Notes: a model not told the origin generated them from the sequence alone. A stretch of DNA of 64,000 nt from Sphingomonas montanisoli (GCF_008274695.1 NZ_VTOU01000002.1:206001-270000), one strand, 5' to 3'. Numbered from the stretch's first letter, positions 51,082-60,736 are shown. A program made the numbers and translations.

Positions 51082-52035
51082 CTAGCCGCCCAGGCTCGGC
51101 TTGGCCACAGCTAGCATCGGCGGTGGCGTCTGCAGCGCATCGCCGGGCAGCAGGAAGCGCACCGTCTTGTTGGCATAATCGATCGAAACCCGGTCGAAGC
51201 CGCGCAACACATCCATGCCCAGCAGCATCGCCGGCTTCTTCGACAGGCCGAGCCGGTGGAAGATCTGCGCGTCGGCGAAGGCGACCGGCATCGTGTCGAT
51301 CGTGACATTGCCGATCCGCGCCTTGGCGATTGCACCGTAATCGGCGACGGTGGTGCCGCCCGTCACACTGATGATATTGATCGGGGTGAGCAGGCCCAGC
51401 CGACCGCGCCGCTTCAGTTGCATGCGCAGCGCCGGATTGCCGACAGTCACGGCCGATCCGGTGTCGATCACCACGTTGATCTTCTGTCCGTCGGCCGAGG
51501 CATCGACCATGATCAGCTGGCCCAGCTTGCGGCGCGCGGTCACGACGATTTCGTCGCTGTCGGGCTTGGGCGGGCGAGCGGCGTCGGCGATCGTCATCCG
51601 CATCGCCTTGAAGTCCATCACCACCCGCTTGGTGCGCAGGCTGTCGATGCCCAGCAGGCCCGCGGCGCCGAGATGGATTTCGGACATCAAGGGCGCGCGC
51701 AGCTCGGTCAGCCCGCTTCGGCTGCTGGCGAGCTGCAGTGTGGGCACCATCGCGGTGTCGACGATGTCGAGTCCCGAAATGCTCAGGATTTTCTGTGGCC
51801 CACCGGTCAGCAGCGCCAGCCGTTTGGCGAGCTCGCTTGAGATCACGGTGCGCTCGGCGGCGGTATCGACGACGAACGGATAAGGGCCGGCGCCGGCGAC
51901 GGTGACGGGCACCGTCATCCGCTGGCTCAGGTCGTGCGCTCCCTGCACCTGTTCATAGAGGGATTCGGGCGGCGGTGCTGCCGCCAGAGCAAAGCCGGAT
52001 GCCATCATCAGGCCCAGTCGTCGCAATGTCGACAT
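51082..52035 (-). CDS. Exported protein with two retropepsin-like aspartic protease domains and a TonB-box-like linker
   Basis: A 317-residue exported protein (signal 1-20). Two pepsin-type half-domains are fused: the first has Asp57 in 'FVVDTAAE' (DTA in place of DTG), the second Asp191 in 'VVIDTGSA' with 'MLLGMDVLRGFD' later. Together they could form one pseudo-dimeric active site. The linker carries 'DEIVVTARR' (161-169), identical in type to the TonB box of the receptors in this window. Divergent from the DUF4398-like/OmpA pair. Confidence 0.82.
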   Translation of the reverse strand: MSTLRRLGLMMASGFALAAAPPPESLYEQVQGAHDLSQRMTVPVTVAGAGPYPFVVDTAAERTVISSELAKRLALLTGGPQKILSISGLDIVDTAMVPTLQLASSRSGLTELRAPLMSEIHLGAAGLLGIDSLRTKRVVMDFKAMRMTIADAARPPKPDSDEIVVTARRKLGQLIMVDASADGQKINVVIDTGSAVTVGNPALRMQLKRRGRLGLLTPINIISVTGGTTVADYGAIAKARIGNVTIDTMPVAFADAQIFHRLGLSKKPAMLLGMDVLRGFDRVSIDYANKTVRFLLPGDALQTPPPMLAVAKPSLGG

Positions 52036-52158
52036 CGACCCTCTCCCTTTCTGTTTGATGAACGAAGACTACGCCCCGCGCCCTTTGTTCACAAGCAGGG
52101 GAACCCCAGTCCGCCAGCAGGGTTTTGATCGCCGTCCTGATACGAAGGAGTTCAGACA

Positions 52159-52500
52159 ATGCGCAGGATTGTGACGATCGGGCTTGCAGTGGCGAGCCTT
52201 GCGGCCGGGGTGATGCCCGCGGCGGCCTGGGCGGGGGATGAAGATGATGCGCGCGTCGCGATCGCGGCTGCGCGTGCCAAGATCGACGCCGGCGACAAGG
52301 CTGGCGTAGCCGGACAGGCGGCCGATATCCAGAGCCGTGCCCGCACCACGCTCGATGAGGCGATGGTCCTGTTCAAGAAGGACAAGGATCGCGCGGCGCT
52401 GGCCATGGCGCGTCAGGCCGATGCACTTGCCGATCTTGCGTCGTCGACCGCCGAGCTTCGCACCGTCGAGGGCGAGCGCGACAAGCTTGCGACCCGCTGA
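52159..52500 (+). CDS. Exported DUF4398-like helical protein
   Basis: A 113-residue protein with signal peptide ending 'AAAWAG' and a helical, Ala/Asp/Lys-rich mature part ('ARVAIAAARAKIDAGDKAGV', 'TLDEAMVLFKKDKDRAAL') resembling the DUF4398 region of the next protein. Twelve bases separate it from the OmpA gene, whose ribosome binding site follows its stop, so they form an operon. Probably an envelope structural factor. Confidence 0.75.
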   Translation: MRRIVTIGLAVASLAAGVMPAAAWAGDEDDARVAIAAARAKIDAGDKAGVAGQAADIQSRARTTLDEAMVLFKKDKDRAALAMARQADALADLASSTAELRTVEGERDKLATR

Positions 52501-52511
52501 GGAGAGATAGG

Positions 52512-53354
52512 ATGAAACGGATGATGATCCGCCTGGTGGGCGCGACCGCGCTCGCCGCGATGGCGGTGCCGGCGCTTGCCGACAAGACCGACAAGCTGGT
52601 CACCGACCAGTATCGCGAAAAGATCGCCGTGGCCGCCGCCGAGCCTGGCGTGGCCGAGTTCGGATCGGCCGAGATCGCCAAGGCGCGCGATCGTATCGCG
52701 TCGCTCGACAAGAAGCTCGACAACGACAAGGCCGGTCAGGCCGAAGCGGTAGCGGGTGAGATCGACACGCTACTCGAAACCGCGCGCACCCGCGCCCGCG
52801 TCGCGATGGCGAAGAAGGATCTCGGCACTGCGCAGGCCGATGCCAAGGCCCGCAACGATGCTCAGCTGCAGAACGCGCAAGCCAATGCGGCGGCGGCGCA
52901 GGCCGATGCCCAGGCGGCACGCGCCGAGGCCGATCGCGTCAAGCAGGCGATGCGCGACTATCAGCTCCAGCAGACCCAGCTCGGCGCCACGCTCGTCCTG
53001 CAGGATGTCGTGTTCCAGACCGGCAAGGCCGATCTGAAGCCCGGCGCCGCCGAACGGCTGCGTCCGCTGGCGGGCTATCTCAAGGCCAATCCGAACGTGA
53101 AGGTCCGGATCGATGGTCACACCGACAGCCAGGGTTCGGACAGCTACAACAAGACCCTGTCGGAAAATCGTGCGGCCGCCGTGCGCACGGCTTTGTCCGG
53201 CATGGGCATTGCGGGCGACCGGATCACTGCGGTCGGCCACGGCGAATCGACGCCGGTCGCGGACAATATGAATGCGGCGGGTCGCCAGCAGAACCGCCGG
53301 GTCGAAGTGACCTTGGTTGGCCAGCAGGCCGCCAGCTTCGCGGCGATCCACTGA
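52512..53354 (+). CDS. OmpA-family protein with N-terminal helical domain
   Basis: A 280-residue exported protein: signal peptide (1-23), a DUF4398-like helical domain (about 25-95), an Ala/Gln-rich coiled coil (about 95-155) and a C-terminal OmpA domain (about 165-270) with 'VVFQTGKADLKPGAAERL', 'VRIDGHTDSQGSDSYNKTLS' and 'ENRAAAVRTAL', the peptidoglycan-binding core. Strong ribosome binding site GAGGAGA. No barrel, so it probably anchors something to the wall from the periplasm. Confidence 0.9.
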   Translation: MKRMMIRLVGATALAAMAVPALADKTDKLVTDQYREKIAVAAAEPGVAEFGSAEIAKARDRIASLDKKLDNDKAGQAEAVAGEIDTLLETARTRARVAMAKKDLGTAQADAKARNDAQLQNAQANAAAAQADAQAARAEADRVKQAMRDYQLQQTQLGATLVLQDVVFQTGKADLKPGAAERLRPLAGYLKANPNVKVRIDGHTDSQGSDSYNKTLSENRAAAVRTALSGMGIAGDRITAVGHGESTPVADNMNAAGRQQNRRVEVTLVGQQAASFAAIH

Positions 53355-53385
53355 TAGGCTGCGCCAGACCGACGCATAAACGCGA

Positions 53386-53415
53386 CGCCGTCCGGGCCGA
53401 TTGGGCCGGGCGGCG
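53386..53415. terminator. Hairpin between the OmpA and opgG genes
   Basis: Arms 53386-53395 and 53406-53415 (one G-T pair). No T run follows, so ending of the OmpA transcript here is only suggested. Confidence 0.35.
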
Positions 53416-53460
53416 TTCGCGCGTCTGGACGGCGGCGAAACGATCTGGAATGGGGAAGGC

Positions 53461-54978
53461 ATGATCGATCGGCGACAGAGCCTCGCGCTCATGGGTAGTG
53501 CGCTCGGATGGGCGCTGGCGGCACGCGCTGGAGCTGCTCCGGCGCTGGCCAAAGGTGAGCCTTTTTCGTGGGAATGGCTGCAAACCTATGCGAAATCCCT
53601 CGCGACGGGGAAGCCACGTCCTTTGCCCAAGCCCGTGCCGGGCGCTCAGGCGATCGACTATGATGCGGTAAACCGGATCCAGTACCGCGCCGACCGCACG
53701 ATCGGCGCCGACGACGGTTATGGCATGCGGCTGTTCCCATTGTCGCGCTACGCCAATTCGCCGGTCCAACTGTTCGTAGTCACAAAGGGCGTCGCCCGCC
53801 ATGTCGACCATGAAGGCGCCTTGTTCGAAATTGTCGCGGGCGAAGGGCCGGCGCCCAGGCCGCTCGACGGTGTCGCGGGATTGCGGCTGATCAACAAGGG
53901 CGGGGTGGGCGACTGGCTCGCATTCCTCGGCGCGTCCTATTTCCGCTCGGCCGGTGCGCTCGATCAATATGGTCTGTCGGCGCGTGGCCTGGCGATCGAC
54001 ACCGGGATCGACGGGCGCGAGGAATTTCCGCAGTTCACCGCCTTCTGGGTCGCGCGCGAAGCGCCCGGATCGATTACCATCTACGCTCTTCTCGAAGGGC
54101 CGAGCGTCGTCGGTGCCTATCGCTTCGTCAATCGCGACAAACGTCCGCAGGCGGTGCTGCAGGATGTCAGTTGCGAATTGTTCTTCCGCAAGGATGTCGA
54201 ACGGCTGGGGGTCGCCCCTCTGACCAGCATGTTCTGGTATGACGAGGGCAATCGCCCGCAGGCGATCGATTGGCGACCCGAAATCCACGATTCGGATTGC
54301 CTGCTGATCCACAATGGCGCGGGCGAACGGATCTGCCGTCCGCTGGGCAATCCGCCGCGCGCGACGATCAACAGCTTCACCGATACGTCGCCCAAGGGGT
54401 TCGGCCTGCTCCAGCGCGATCGCGATTTCGATCACTATCAGGACGATGGCGTTTTCTATCACAAGCGCCCTAGTCTTTGGATCGAGCCAAAGGGCGATTG
54501 GGGCGCGGGCGCGGTCTCGCTCTACGAGATCCCGACCCAGCGCGAGGTCGACGACAATATCGTCGCCTTCTGGACGCCGGCTGCGCCGGTGAAGGCTGGT
54601 TCGTCGCTGACCTTCGATTATCGCCTGCGCTGGATTGCGGGCGAACCTGATGCCGATCCGCTGGCTCGGGTGGTCGATCGCTGGACCGGCATCGCCGGGC
54701 GACCCGGCCATGATCCGATCCCCAATGCGCGGCGGCTGGTGGTCGATTTCCAAGGCGCTTCGCTGAAGGGCCTCGATCGCAATTCGGGCGTCCGCGCGGT
54801 GGTCGGCGTCGATCGGGGCAAGGTCATCACGGCCGATGCCTATCCGGTGGTGGGCGCCACCAATCGCTGGCGGCTGATCATCGACAGTTCGACCGAAAAG
54901 CAGCCGGTGAACCTGCGCGCGACGCTGGAAATCGGTGACAGGGCGATTACGGAAACGCTGATCCAGCAATTCTATTGA
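53461..54978 (+). CDS. opgG: Glucan biosynthesis protein OpgG/OpgD (MdoG family)
   Basis: A 505-residue periplasmic protein of the MdoG family, needed to branch or elongate osmoregulated periplasmic glucan. N-terminal 'DRRQSLALMGSALGWALAAR' is a Tat-type signal, as in OpgD. Family stretches: 'YDAVNRIQYRADRTIG', 'GMRLFPLSRYANSPVQLFVV', 'EEFPQFTAFWVAREAPGSI', 'LTSMFWYDEGNR' and 'VDFQGASLKGLD'. ATG 53461 has GGGGAAGG upstream. opgH follows after 120 bases. Confidence 0.9.
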   Translation: MIDRRQSLALMGSALGWALAARAGAAPALAKGEPFSWEWLQTYAKSLATGKPRPLPKPVPGAQAIDYDAVNRIQYRADRTIGADDGYGMRLFPLSRYANSPVQLFVVTKGVARHVDHEGALFEIVAGEGPAPRPLDGVAGLRLINKGGVGDWLAFLGASYFRSAGALDQYGLSARGLAIDTGIDGREEFPQFTAFWVAREAPGSITIYALLEGPSVVGAYRFVNRDKRPQAVLQDVSCELFFRKDVERLGVAPLTSMFWYDEGNRPQAIDWRPEIHDSDCLLIHNGAGERICRPLGNPPRATINSFTDTSPKGFGLLQRDRDFDHYQDDGVFYHKRPSLWIEPKGDWGAGAVSLYEIPTQREVDDNIVAFWTPAAPVKAGSSLTFDYRLRWIAGEPDADPLARVVDRWTGIAGRPGHDPIPNARRLVVDFQGASLKGLDRNSGVRAVVGVDRGKVITADAYPVVGATNRWRLIIDSSTEKQPVNLRATLEIGDRAITETLIQQFY

Positions 54979-55101
54979 TCGGCCGCTTATTGATCACCTG
55001 GCGAACGGAACCGTCGGCAGGCCCGTCTGTTGGGGCGTCTGGGCGCGCCTTTCACCCTTTTTGCTGGATTTTCGGCGCCCCAGGGGCGAGCGAAGCTTTG
55101 C

Positions 55102-56991
55102 ATGCATGACGCACGGATGAACGAAGTGAACAAAGGCGAGGCCGATGACGCCCCGTTCGGCACCGATGCCAGCATCGATCCCGGCCCCACGACCCATGCC
55201 GATCTGCCACCGGAAACCCCGATCGAGATGCCGATCCAGGATTTCGGGGCGCTGCCGGTGGTTCAGGTGGACCACGAACAACCGCTCCGATCGCTGGTGC
55301 TGCGCCGCGCCTTCCTGATCGTCGGCAGCTTCCTTTGCGGTCTGTTGGCTGCGCAGGAAATGTTCACTCCGCTGCAGTCGGACGGCGTCGACCTGATCGA
55401 CGCAGGCTTCTTCGTGTTGTTCTTCGGCCTTTTCGCGTGGATCGCCTTCGGTTTCCTGAATGCGGTGGCGGGCTTCTTCGTGATGCTGGCGCGCGGACCG
55501 ATGGTGCCCGGGCCCGCCATGAAGCTGTCGCTTCCCACCGCACGGACGGCGGTGTTGATGCCGATCTACAATGAAGACGTGCATGCGGTTTTCCGCCGCC
55601 TTCGCCTGATGTCCGAATCGGTCGCCGCGATCGGCGCTTCCGACAAGTTCGACTTCTTCATTCTGAGCGATTCGGGCGAGGATGCGCTGGCACGCGAGCA
55701 TATTGCATTCCGTCAGTTCCGCAGCGAAAGCGCGTCGGCTGTCTATTATCGCCGCCGTGCGCTCAATGTCGCACGCAAGCCGGGGAATATCGGCGATTGG
55801 GTGCGCCGCTTCGGCGGTGGCTATGATCATATGATCGTGCTCGACGCCGACAGCCTGATGAGCGGCGCGGCGATGTCGCGCCTGGCCACCGCGATGGAGG
55901 CGCGGCCGGGTATCGGGCTGATCCAGACGGTCCCCGCCTTGCTCAACGGCCGGACGATGTTCGCGCGCTGGCACCAGTTCGCAGCCGCCCTTTACGGGCC
56001 TGTGGGATCGGCGGGGCTGCGATGGTGGTCGGGAACCGAGGCGACCTTCTGGGGTCATAATGCGATCGTGCGCTGCCGCGCCTTCGCCGAAAGCTGCGGC
56101 CTGCCCGCGCTTGACGAGGATGTGCTGCTGGGCGGGCACATCATGAGCCATGACATGGTCGAAGCCGCGCTGCTGCGCCGGCGCGGCTGGGCGGTTCACC
56201 TGGTGATGCTGTCGGACGGCACCTATGAGGAATATCCGCCGACGATGATCGATCACGCAATCCGTGATCGACGCTGGTGCCAGGGCAATCTGCAACATCT
56301 GCGATTGCTCCACACGCGCGGACTTCATTGGATCAGCAGGCTGCAACTGGTCATGGGCGCATCGGCCTATCTGACGTCGCCATTGTGGCTGCTGCTGATC
56401 TTCGCCGGAGTCTTCGAGCAGGTCCGTGCCGATTTCGACGGCTTCCTGCTGATTTCGTCGGGTTGGCTGCTCACGCTGACCTTGATCTTCCTGTTCGGGC
56501 CCAAGGTGGTGGCACTGCTGGCTCTAAGTCTCGACGATGCCTTGCTCAAAAGCCTGGGCGGCTGGCGCAAGGTGCTGCGCGGTGTAGCGGTGGAGATCCT
56601 GATCTCGATCGTGACCGCGCCCGTCACCATGCTCACCCAGACGATGGCGATCGTCAGCATCCTGCGCGGCCGCCACAGCGGCTGGTCGCCACAGCGCCGC
56701 GAAACCGAAGGGCTGCTGTTCGGTGAAGTGCTGCGTTATTATCGCTGGCATCTGGCGCTCGGCGCTCTGCTGGTCGCCGGGATCGTTGCGGGGGTCGATG
56801 GATCGATCTGGACCCTGCCGGTCGCTGCGGGCCTGTTGCTTGCGCCCGCCACCGCCTGGCTCAGTTCGCGCGCGTCGGTCGGCGACTGGCTGGTGCGTCA
56901 CGGCATGTTGCTGTCTCCGGCCGATTCGACCCGCTTTGATACGCCTCCGGAGGACGAAGCGGCTCTGACGCTCCAGCCCGCCGTCGCCTGA
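55102..56991 (+). CDS. opgH: Glucans biosynthesis glucosyltransferase OpgH (MdoH)
   Basis: A 629-residue inner-membrane GT2 enzyme that polymerises the beta-glucan backbone from UDP-glucose. Soluble N-terminus, two membrane helices (about 65-130), GT-A domain with 'VLMPIYNED', the DxD in 'IVLDADSLMSG' (about 246), 'ALDEDVLLGGHIMSHDMVEA' and the processivity motif 'DRRWCQGN' (about 390), then several C-terminal helices. Shorter than the 847-residue E. coli enzyme, as in other alphaproteobacteria. Start uncertain among 55102, 55117 and a TTG at 55030. Convergent with wecB, four bases apart. Confidence 0.9.
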   Translation: MHDARMNEVNKGEADDAPFGTDASIDPGPTTHADLPPETPIEMPIQDFGALPVVQVDHEQPLRSLVLRRAFLIVGSFLCGLLAAQEMFTPLQSDGVDLIDAGFFVLFFGLFAWIAFGFLNAVAGFFVMLARGPMVPGPAMKLSLPTARTAVLMPIYNEDVHAVFRRLRLMSESVAAIGASDKFDFFILSDSGEDALAREHIAFRQFRSESASAVYYRRRALNVARKPGNIGDWVRRFGGGYDHMIVLDADSLMSGAAMSRLATAMEARPGIGLIQTVPALLNGRTMFARWHQFAAALYGPVGSAGLRWWSGTEATFWGHNAIVRCRAFAESCGLPALDEDVLLGGHIMSHDMVEAALLRRRGWAVHLVMLSDGTYEEYPPTMIDHAIRDRRWCQGNLQHLRLLHTRGLHWISRLQLVMGASAYLTSPLWLLLIFAGVFEQVRADFDGFLLISSGWLLTLTLIFLFGPKVVALLALSLDDALLKSLGGWRKVLRGVAVEILISIVTAPVTMLTQTMAIVSILRGRHSGWSPQRRETEGLLFGEVLRYYRWHLALGALLVAGIVAGVDGSIWTLPVAAGLLLAPATAWLSSRASVGDWLVRHGMLLSPADSTRFDTPPEDEAALTLQPAVA

Positions 56992-56995
56992 TCGT

Positions 56996-58117
56996 TCAGC
57001 CGAACGCGTCGATCGGAATGTCGCGCGCGGCGCCCAGATAACGCGCGCAGGCCGACGCTATCCGGGTGCCGGCGCGACCGTCGCCATAAGGTGAACCGCC
57101 GATGGCCATGCGCGCTCGGCTGTCGGCGCAGTCGATCAGCCGCAGCGTCTCGCGGACAATGCGATCGCCATTGGTGCCAATCAACAGGGCCGCGCCGCTC
57201 TCGACGGCTTCCATTCGCTCGCTGACCTCCCGAAGCACGAGCACCGGCTTGCCGAGCGCGGGTGCTTCTTCCTGAAGGCCGCCGCTGTCGGTGACGACGA
57301 ACAATGAAGCGGCCATCGCCGCGACCAGATCGGGATAGTCGAGCGGCTGCGTCAGCCGGACATTGGCGATCCGCCCAAGCTGAGAATGAGCGCGATCGTG
57401 GAAGGCCGGATTGGGATGGACCGGATAGACGACGTCGATATCGGGCCGCTCCAGCGCGATCCGGCCGACCGCCGCCAAGATGTCGTCAGCCATGTCGACG
57501 CTCTCACGGCGATGCAGCGTGAACAGGAACGAGGCGCGCGCAGCTCTTGTGGGTTCTTGCCGCGCGGTGACGTGGAACAGAGCATCGATGACGCTGTTGC
57601 CGGTGATCAGGATGCGATCGGCGGGGACGCCCTCGGTGGCAAGCCGATTCGCGGCCGATCGTGTCGGCGCGAAATGCAGGCGGGTCGCGAGTGCGATCGC
57701 CCGGCGATGCATCTCTTCCGGAAACGGGCTGTCGAGCCGGTCGGTGCGCAGACCCGCCTCGACATGCGCAAAGGGAATCTGGCGATAGAAAGCGGAGAGT
57801 GCTGCGGCGAAAGCAGACAGCGTGTCGCCCTGGCCGATCACCAGATCGGGCAGAGCCGTGGCGAGGCAGGTGTCCAGCGCTTCGAGAAGGCGGCCTAGCT
57901 GCCCCGCCAAGGTGCGGCCATCGGCGGCGATGCCCAGATCAATATCGGGAACGAGCCCGAAATGGGCGAGTTGGGGCGCGACGAGATCGCGATGCTGCCC
58001 CGTCGATACGATCAGCGCCGACAGATCATCGCGGGCGCGCAGGCCGATCACCACCGGCGCCATCTTGATCGCTTCCGGCCGCGTGCCCACCACGCACAGG
58101 ATCACCGGCTTGCGCAT
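56996..58117 (-). CDS. wecB: UDP-N-acetylglucosamine 2-epimerase, non-hydrolysing (WecB)
   Basis: A 373-residue GT-B-fold epimerase that interconverts UDP-GlcNAc and UDP-ManNAc. 'VVGTRPEAIKMAPVV' (about 9), 'GQGDTLSAFAAALSAFY', 'HVEAGLRT', 'FTLHRRESVD' and 'VTDSGGLQEEAPALGKPVL' (about 277) are the family signature. ManNAc units would feed the surface polysaccharide made by the adjacent glycosyltransferases. Confidence 0.93.
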   Translation of the reverse strand: MRKPVILCVVGTRPEAIKMAPVVIGLRARDDLSALIVSTGQHRDLVAPQLAHFGLVPDIDLGIAADGRTLAGQLGRLLEALDTCLATALPDLVIGQGDTLSAFAAALSAFYRQIPFAHVEAGLRTDRLDSPFPEEMHRRAIALATRLHFAPTRSAANRLATEGVPADRILITGNSVIDALFHVTARQEPTRAARASFLFTLHRRESVDMADDILAAVGRIALERPDIDVVYPVHPNPAFHDRAHSQLGRIANVRLTQPLDYPDLVAAMAASLFVVTDSGGLQEEAPALGKPVLVLREVSERMEAVESGAALLIGTNGDRIVRETLRLIDCADSRARMAIGGSPYGDGRAGTRIASACARYLGAARDIPIDAFG

Positions 58118-58178
58118 CGCTGTCGCCCCACCCCAAGTCGGAACGATTATCGGCCATTTTCCGCAGCCCGCAAGCCTG

Positions 58179-59372
58179 TCAGGCGCGGGCGATGAGACCG
58201 AAGGGCGTTATCTCGACTGTCTTCGGACCGTCGGGCGTGTTCACCTCTACCGGTGTGACGAGCGGCTGATCGTCCGGCTCTTCTCCACCGAAGTTGAGTT
58301 GGGCGACTTCATGATTGTGCGAGATCAACGTGAGCGCGATGCGCGTCAGTTCGCTGCGGCGAAGCGGCAGGCGATCGGCGGTTGCGAAGCCGCGCTCGTC
58401 GCTCGTTGCAAGCCAGTCGACCAGATGGACGGCGATCCCACCGGGGCGGAGGCTGCGGATCGCGCTGTTGATGAACCAGCGGGCATTGTCGACCGTTTCG
58501 AGGCGGCAGGCCGTGCCCATCGAGAAGAGGAAGTCAAATCCGCGCAGGTCATCGGGCAGTTCGGCGAAATTGAGCGGCCAGACGCTGATATTGGCCGGCA
58601 GATCCGGCAGGCTGTCCTCGCCGCCAATAACCATCTGACACCCTCTGGCCGCGATGGCTTCGGCCAATTGCAACGACCCGCCGAGCATCAGCCCACGCGC
58701 GCCAAGTTGCAGCACGCCATAGCGTTCGAGCACTTTAAGGATGAAGGCTTCCGACCATCGGTCGGATGCGCCCTCCGCGCCGCCGATCCCTGCCTCATCG
58801 AGCTGACTTTGGGTGAGCGGTTGCGAAATCGGGTGTGCAAAGTTGGGCGCGCCGCTGTCGACCAGCGCCGAGACCTGGCCGATTGTCTCGTTTCCGAACC
58901 GCGTACGCTCGAACGCTTCGGCGGGTACCGATGTATTTTCGGCTGCTCCAAGCTCCTGCGCCGTGATCGTCATGCCTGATGCATGGGCATCGGTTCCGTC
59001 CGCGAAGAATCCGAAGAGCGCGTAGGTCACGCCACGCACCGCGTTGATGCGCACCGTGATTTCGGTTCCTTCGCGCATGAGTTCCGGCATGTCGGCACGC
59101 GACGACCCCACCAGCACCGCATGCCGGCCGCTGTCCGCGACAAAGCCGTTCACATGAATGCCGAGTTCGCCGAAACTCACCTTCAAATCGTGAAAGCGGA
59201 TCGTGAAGACGACCGGCCCCGGCCGATATTCGAAATAAGGCGTGTGGAAGCCGTATTTGGGATCGGGCCCTCTGTTCGGGCCGCCGAGCGGCTTTATCCG
59301 GCTGGCATGGCCGACGAAGAACGCGAACGGATCGAGCTCGCGGATGGGGTGGTCGATGGAGGCTTCGCTCAT
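58179..59372 (-). CDS. Two-domain protein with C-terminal methyltransferase-like fold
   Basis: A 397-residue protein without signal peptide. The N-terminal part (about 1-145) is beta-rich ('PYFEYRPGPVVFTIRFHDLK', 'VNGFVADSGRHAVLVGSSRA') and unfamiliar. The C-terminal part (about 195-390) resembles a class I SAM-dependent methyltransferase: 'GARGLMLGGSLQLAEAIAAR', 'FDFLFSMGTACRLETV' and 'SLRPGGIAVHLVDW'. The glycine-rich SAM loop is atypical. ATGA overlap with the upstream glycosyltransferase suggests it modifies the glycan or its lipid. Confidence 0.65.
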   Translation of the reverse strand: MSEASIDHPIRELDPFAFFVGHASRIKPLGGPNRGPDPKYGFHTPYFEYRPGPVVFTIRFHDLKVSFGELGIHVNGFVADSGRHAVLVGSSRADMPELMREGTEITVRINAVRGVTYALFGFFADGTDAHASGMTITAQELGAAENTSVPAEAFERTRFGNETIGQVSALVDSGAPNFAHPISQPLTQSQLDEAGIGGAEGASDRWSEAFILKVLERYGVLQLGARGLMLGGSLQLAEAIAARGCQMVIGGEDSLPDLPANISVWPLNFAELPDDLRGFDFLFSMGTACRLETVDNARWFINSAIRSLRPGGIAVHLVDWLATSDERGFATADRLPLRRSELTRIALTLISHNHEVAQLNFGGEEPDDQPLVTPVEVNTPDGPKTVEITPFGLIARA

Positions 59373-60688
59373 GCCTTGGTCGCCATCACATGATCGTACA
59401 TGGCGGTAAGGCGCTCGCGATAGGGCTCATCGCCGAACTTTGCCGCCTGTGCAGCGCTTGCGGCCGTAAGCCGGGCGCCTACCGCCGGATCCCCGTCAAT
59501 TGCGAGCATGGCATCGGCGATCGCCTGAACATTATAGGGATCGACGAGAAGCCCCGCATCGCCGACGATTTCGGGTAGGGAACTGATGTTCGACGAAATG
59601 ACAGGCGTGCCAAGCTGGATCGCCTCGAGTGCCGGCAGGCCGAAGCCCTCGAACAACGATGGGAACATCACCGCCTTGGCGCCACGGATCAGCCGGAACA
59701 GAAGGTCGCGCGGCAGATAATCGAGCTGGACGATGCGGTTGTTGACCGCGTGCCCGTAGACCGAGACGCCGCCGCCGCCCAACATCTTCGATTCCTGTTC
59801 GGTGCCCCAGTTGCGCGCGCCGACGATGACGAGCGGCGTGTCCATGCGGGACGTGAGATAGGCTTCGATGATCCGCGCGATATTCTTCTTCGGATCGAGC
59901 GCGCCGAAGAACAGAAAATAGCCACGCTGCTGAAGGCCGAACATGCCCTCTATCATCGCTGCGTCTTCGGCCGGGTTGCGCGATAGCGCACCGGCGGGGA
60001 CGGGAATGGACTGATAGGTGTTGGTCACCTTGTCGGGCGCGATAGGAAAGCGCGATAAGATGTCGTCGCGGCTCGCTTCTGACACCGTGCAGATGTGATG
60101 CGAATCCAGCGCCGCCCGTTCGACGAGCTTATAATAGAGGTGTTTGTGGTCGAGCGTGGTGTAGGGCAGGCGCAACGGCACGAGATCGTGCAGCGTGTAG
60201 ATGTTGCGCGAACCTTCCATCACCACGGGGACCGGGTAGGTCCAGTGCATGATCTCGGGCGGGTGTTCGACCCGAAGCTTCAGGAAGCTGCCGAACAGTT
60301 CGAGGTGCCGGAATCCGACCTCGAACAGGCGTGCGCTGCTGACCACGCGATCGAAGCCCGGCAGGCTGTTGACGTAGCTCTGCTTCTCGACCGCGTCGGT
60401 CATCGGCACGTCGAAACCCTGTGCCGTGAAGAAAGTCGCCCGAGTCTCGCGGATGATGCGGTTCCGGATTTGCCGCCGCGTTTCCTTCTGCGGTGTGCGG
60501 CCGAAGCCATCGAAGAACATCAGTTCGCGCGTTTCGGGGCGCTTGCCGACGTCGAGCCCAAACACGCCCGTGGTCTCATGCCCAAGCGCGGCGACGTTTC
60601 GGGCGAGGGAGAAAGCGTATGTTGCAACGCCGGTCCCGCGCGGCATGGCCAGATTATAGCCGTCGATCCCGATTCTATACTTCGTCAT
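59369..60688 (-). CDS. GT4-family glycosyltransferase
   Basis: A 439-residue GT-B transferase. 'IGIDGYNLAMPRGTGVATYA' opens the acceptor domain; 'EIMHWTYPVPVVMEGSRNIY' and 'TLHDLVPLRLP' mark the middle; the donor domain has 'FGALDPKKNIARIIEAY' (about 265) and 'PSLFEGFGLPALEAIQLGTP' (about 340). Clearly paralogous to the next gene. Coupled to the methyltransferase-like gene by ATGA. Probably adds sugars to a capsular or lipopolysaccharide chain. Confidence 0.9.
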   Translation of the reverse strand: MTKYRIGIDGYNLAMPRGTGVATYAFSLARNVAALGHETTGVFGLDVGKRPETRELMFFDGFGRTPQKETRRQIRNRIIRETRATFFTAQGFDVPMTDAVEKQSYVNSLPGFDRVVSSARLFEVGFRHLELFGSFLKLRVEHPPEIMHWTYPVPVVMEGSRNIYTLHDLVPLRLPYTTLDHKHLYYKLVERAALDSHHICTVSEASRDDILSRFPIAPDKVTNTYQSIPVPAGALSRNPAEDAAMIEGMFGLQQRGYFLFFGALDPKKNIARIIEAYLTSRMDTPLVIVGARNWGTEQESKMLGGGGVSVYGHAVNNRIVQLDYLPRDLLFRLIRGAKAVMFPSLFEGFGLPALEAIQLGTPVISSNISSLPEIVGDAGLLVDPYNVQAIADAMLAIDGDPAVGARLTAASAAQAAKFGDEPYRERLTAMYDHVMATKA

Positions 60689-60736
60689 GCCGCCCTTGCC
60701 GTCTAAGCTTCTGTCCCGCCGATTAGCCGCTGATCT

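Noticed and set aside
53224..54969. A 581-codon open frame on the - strand
   Set aside because: Shadow of opgG; no motifs.
54994..56346. A 450-codon open frame on the - strand
   Set aside because: Shadow of opgH; His/Gln/Arg-rich low-information product.
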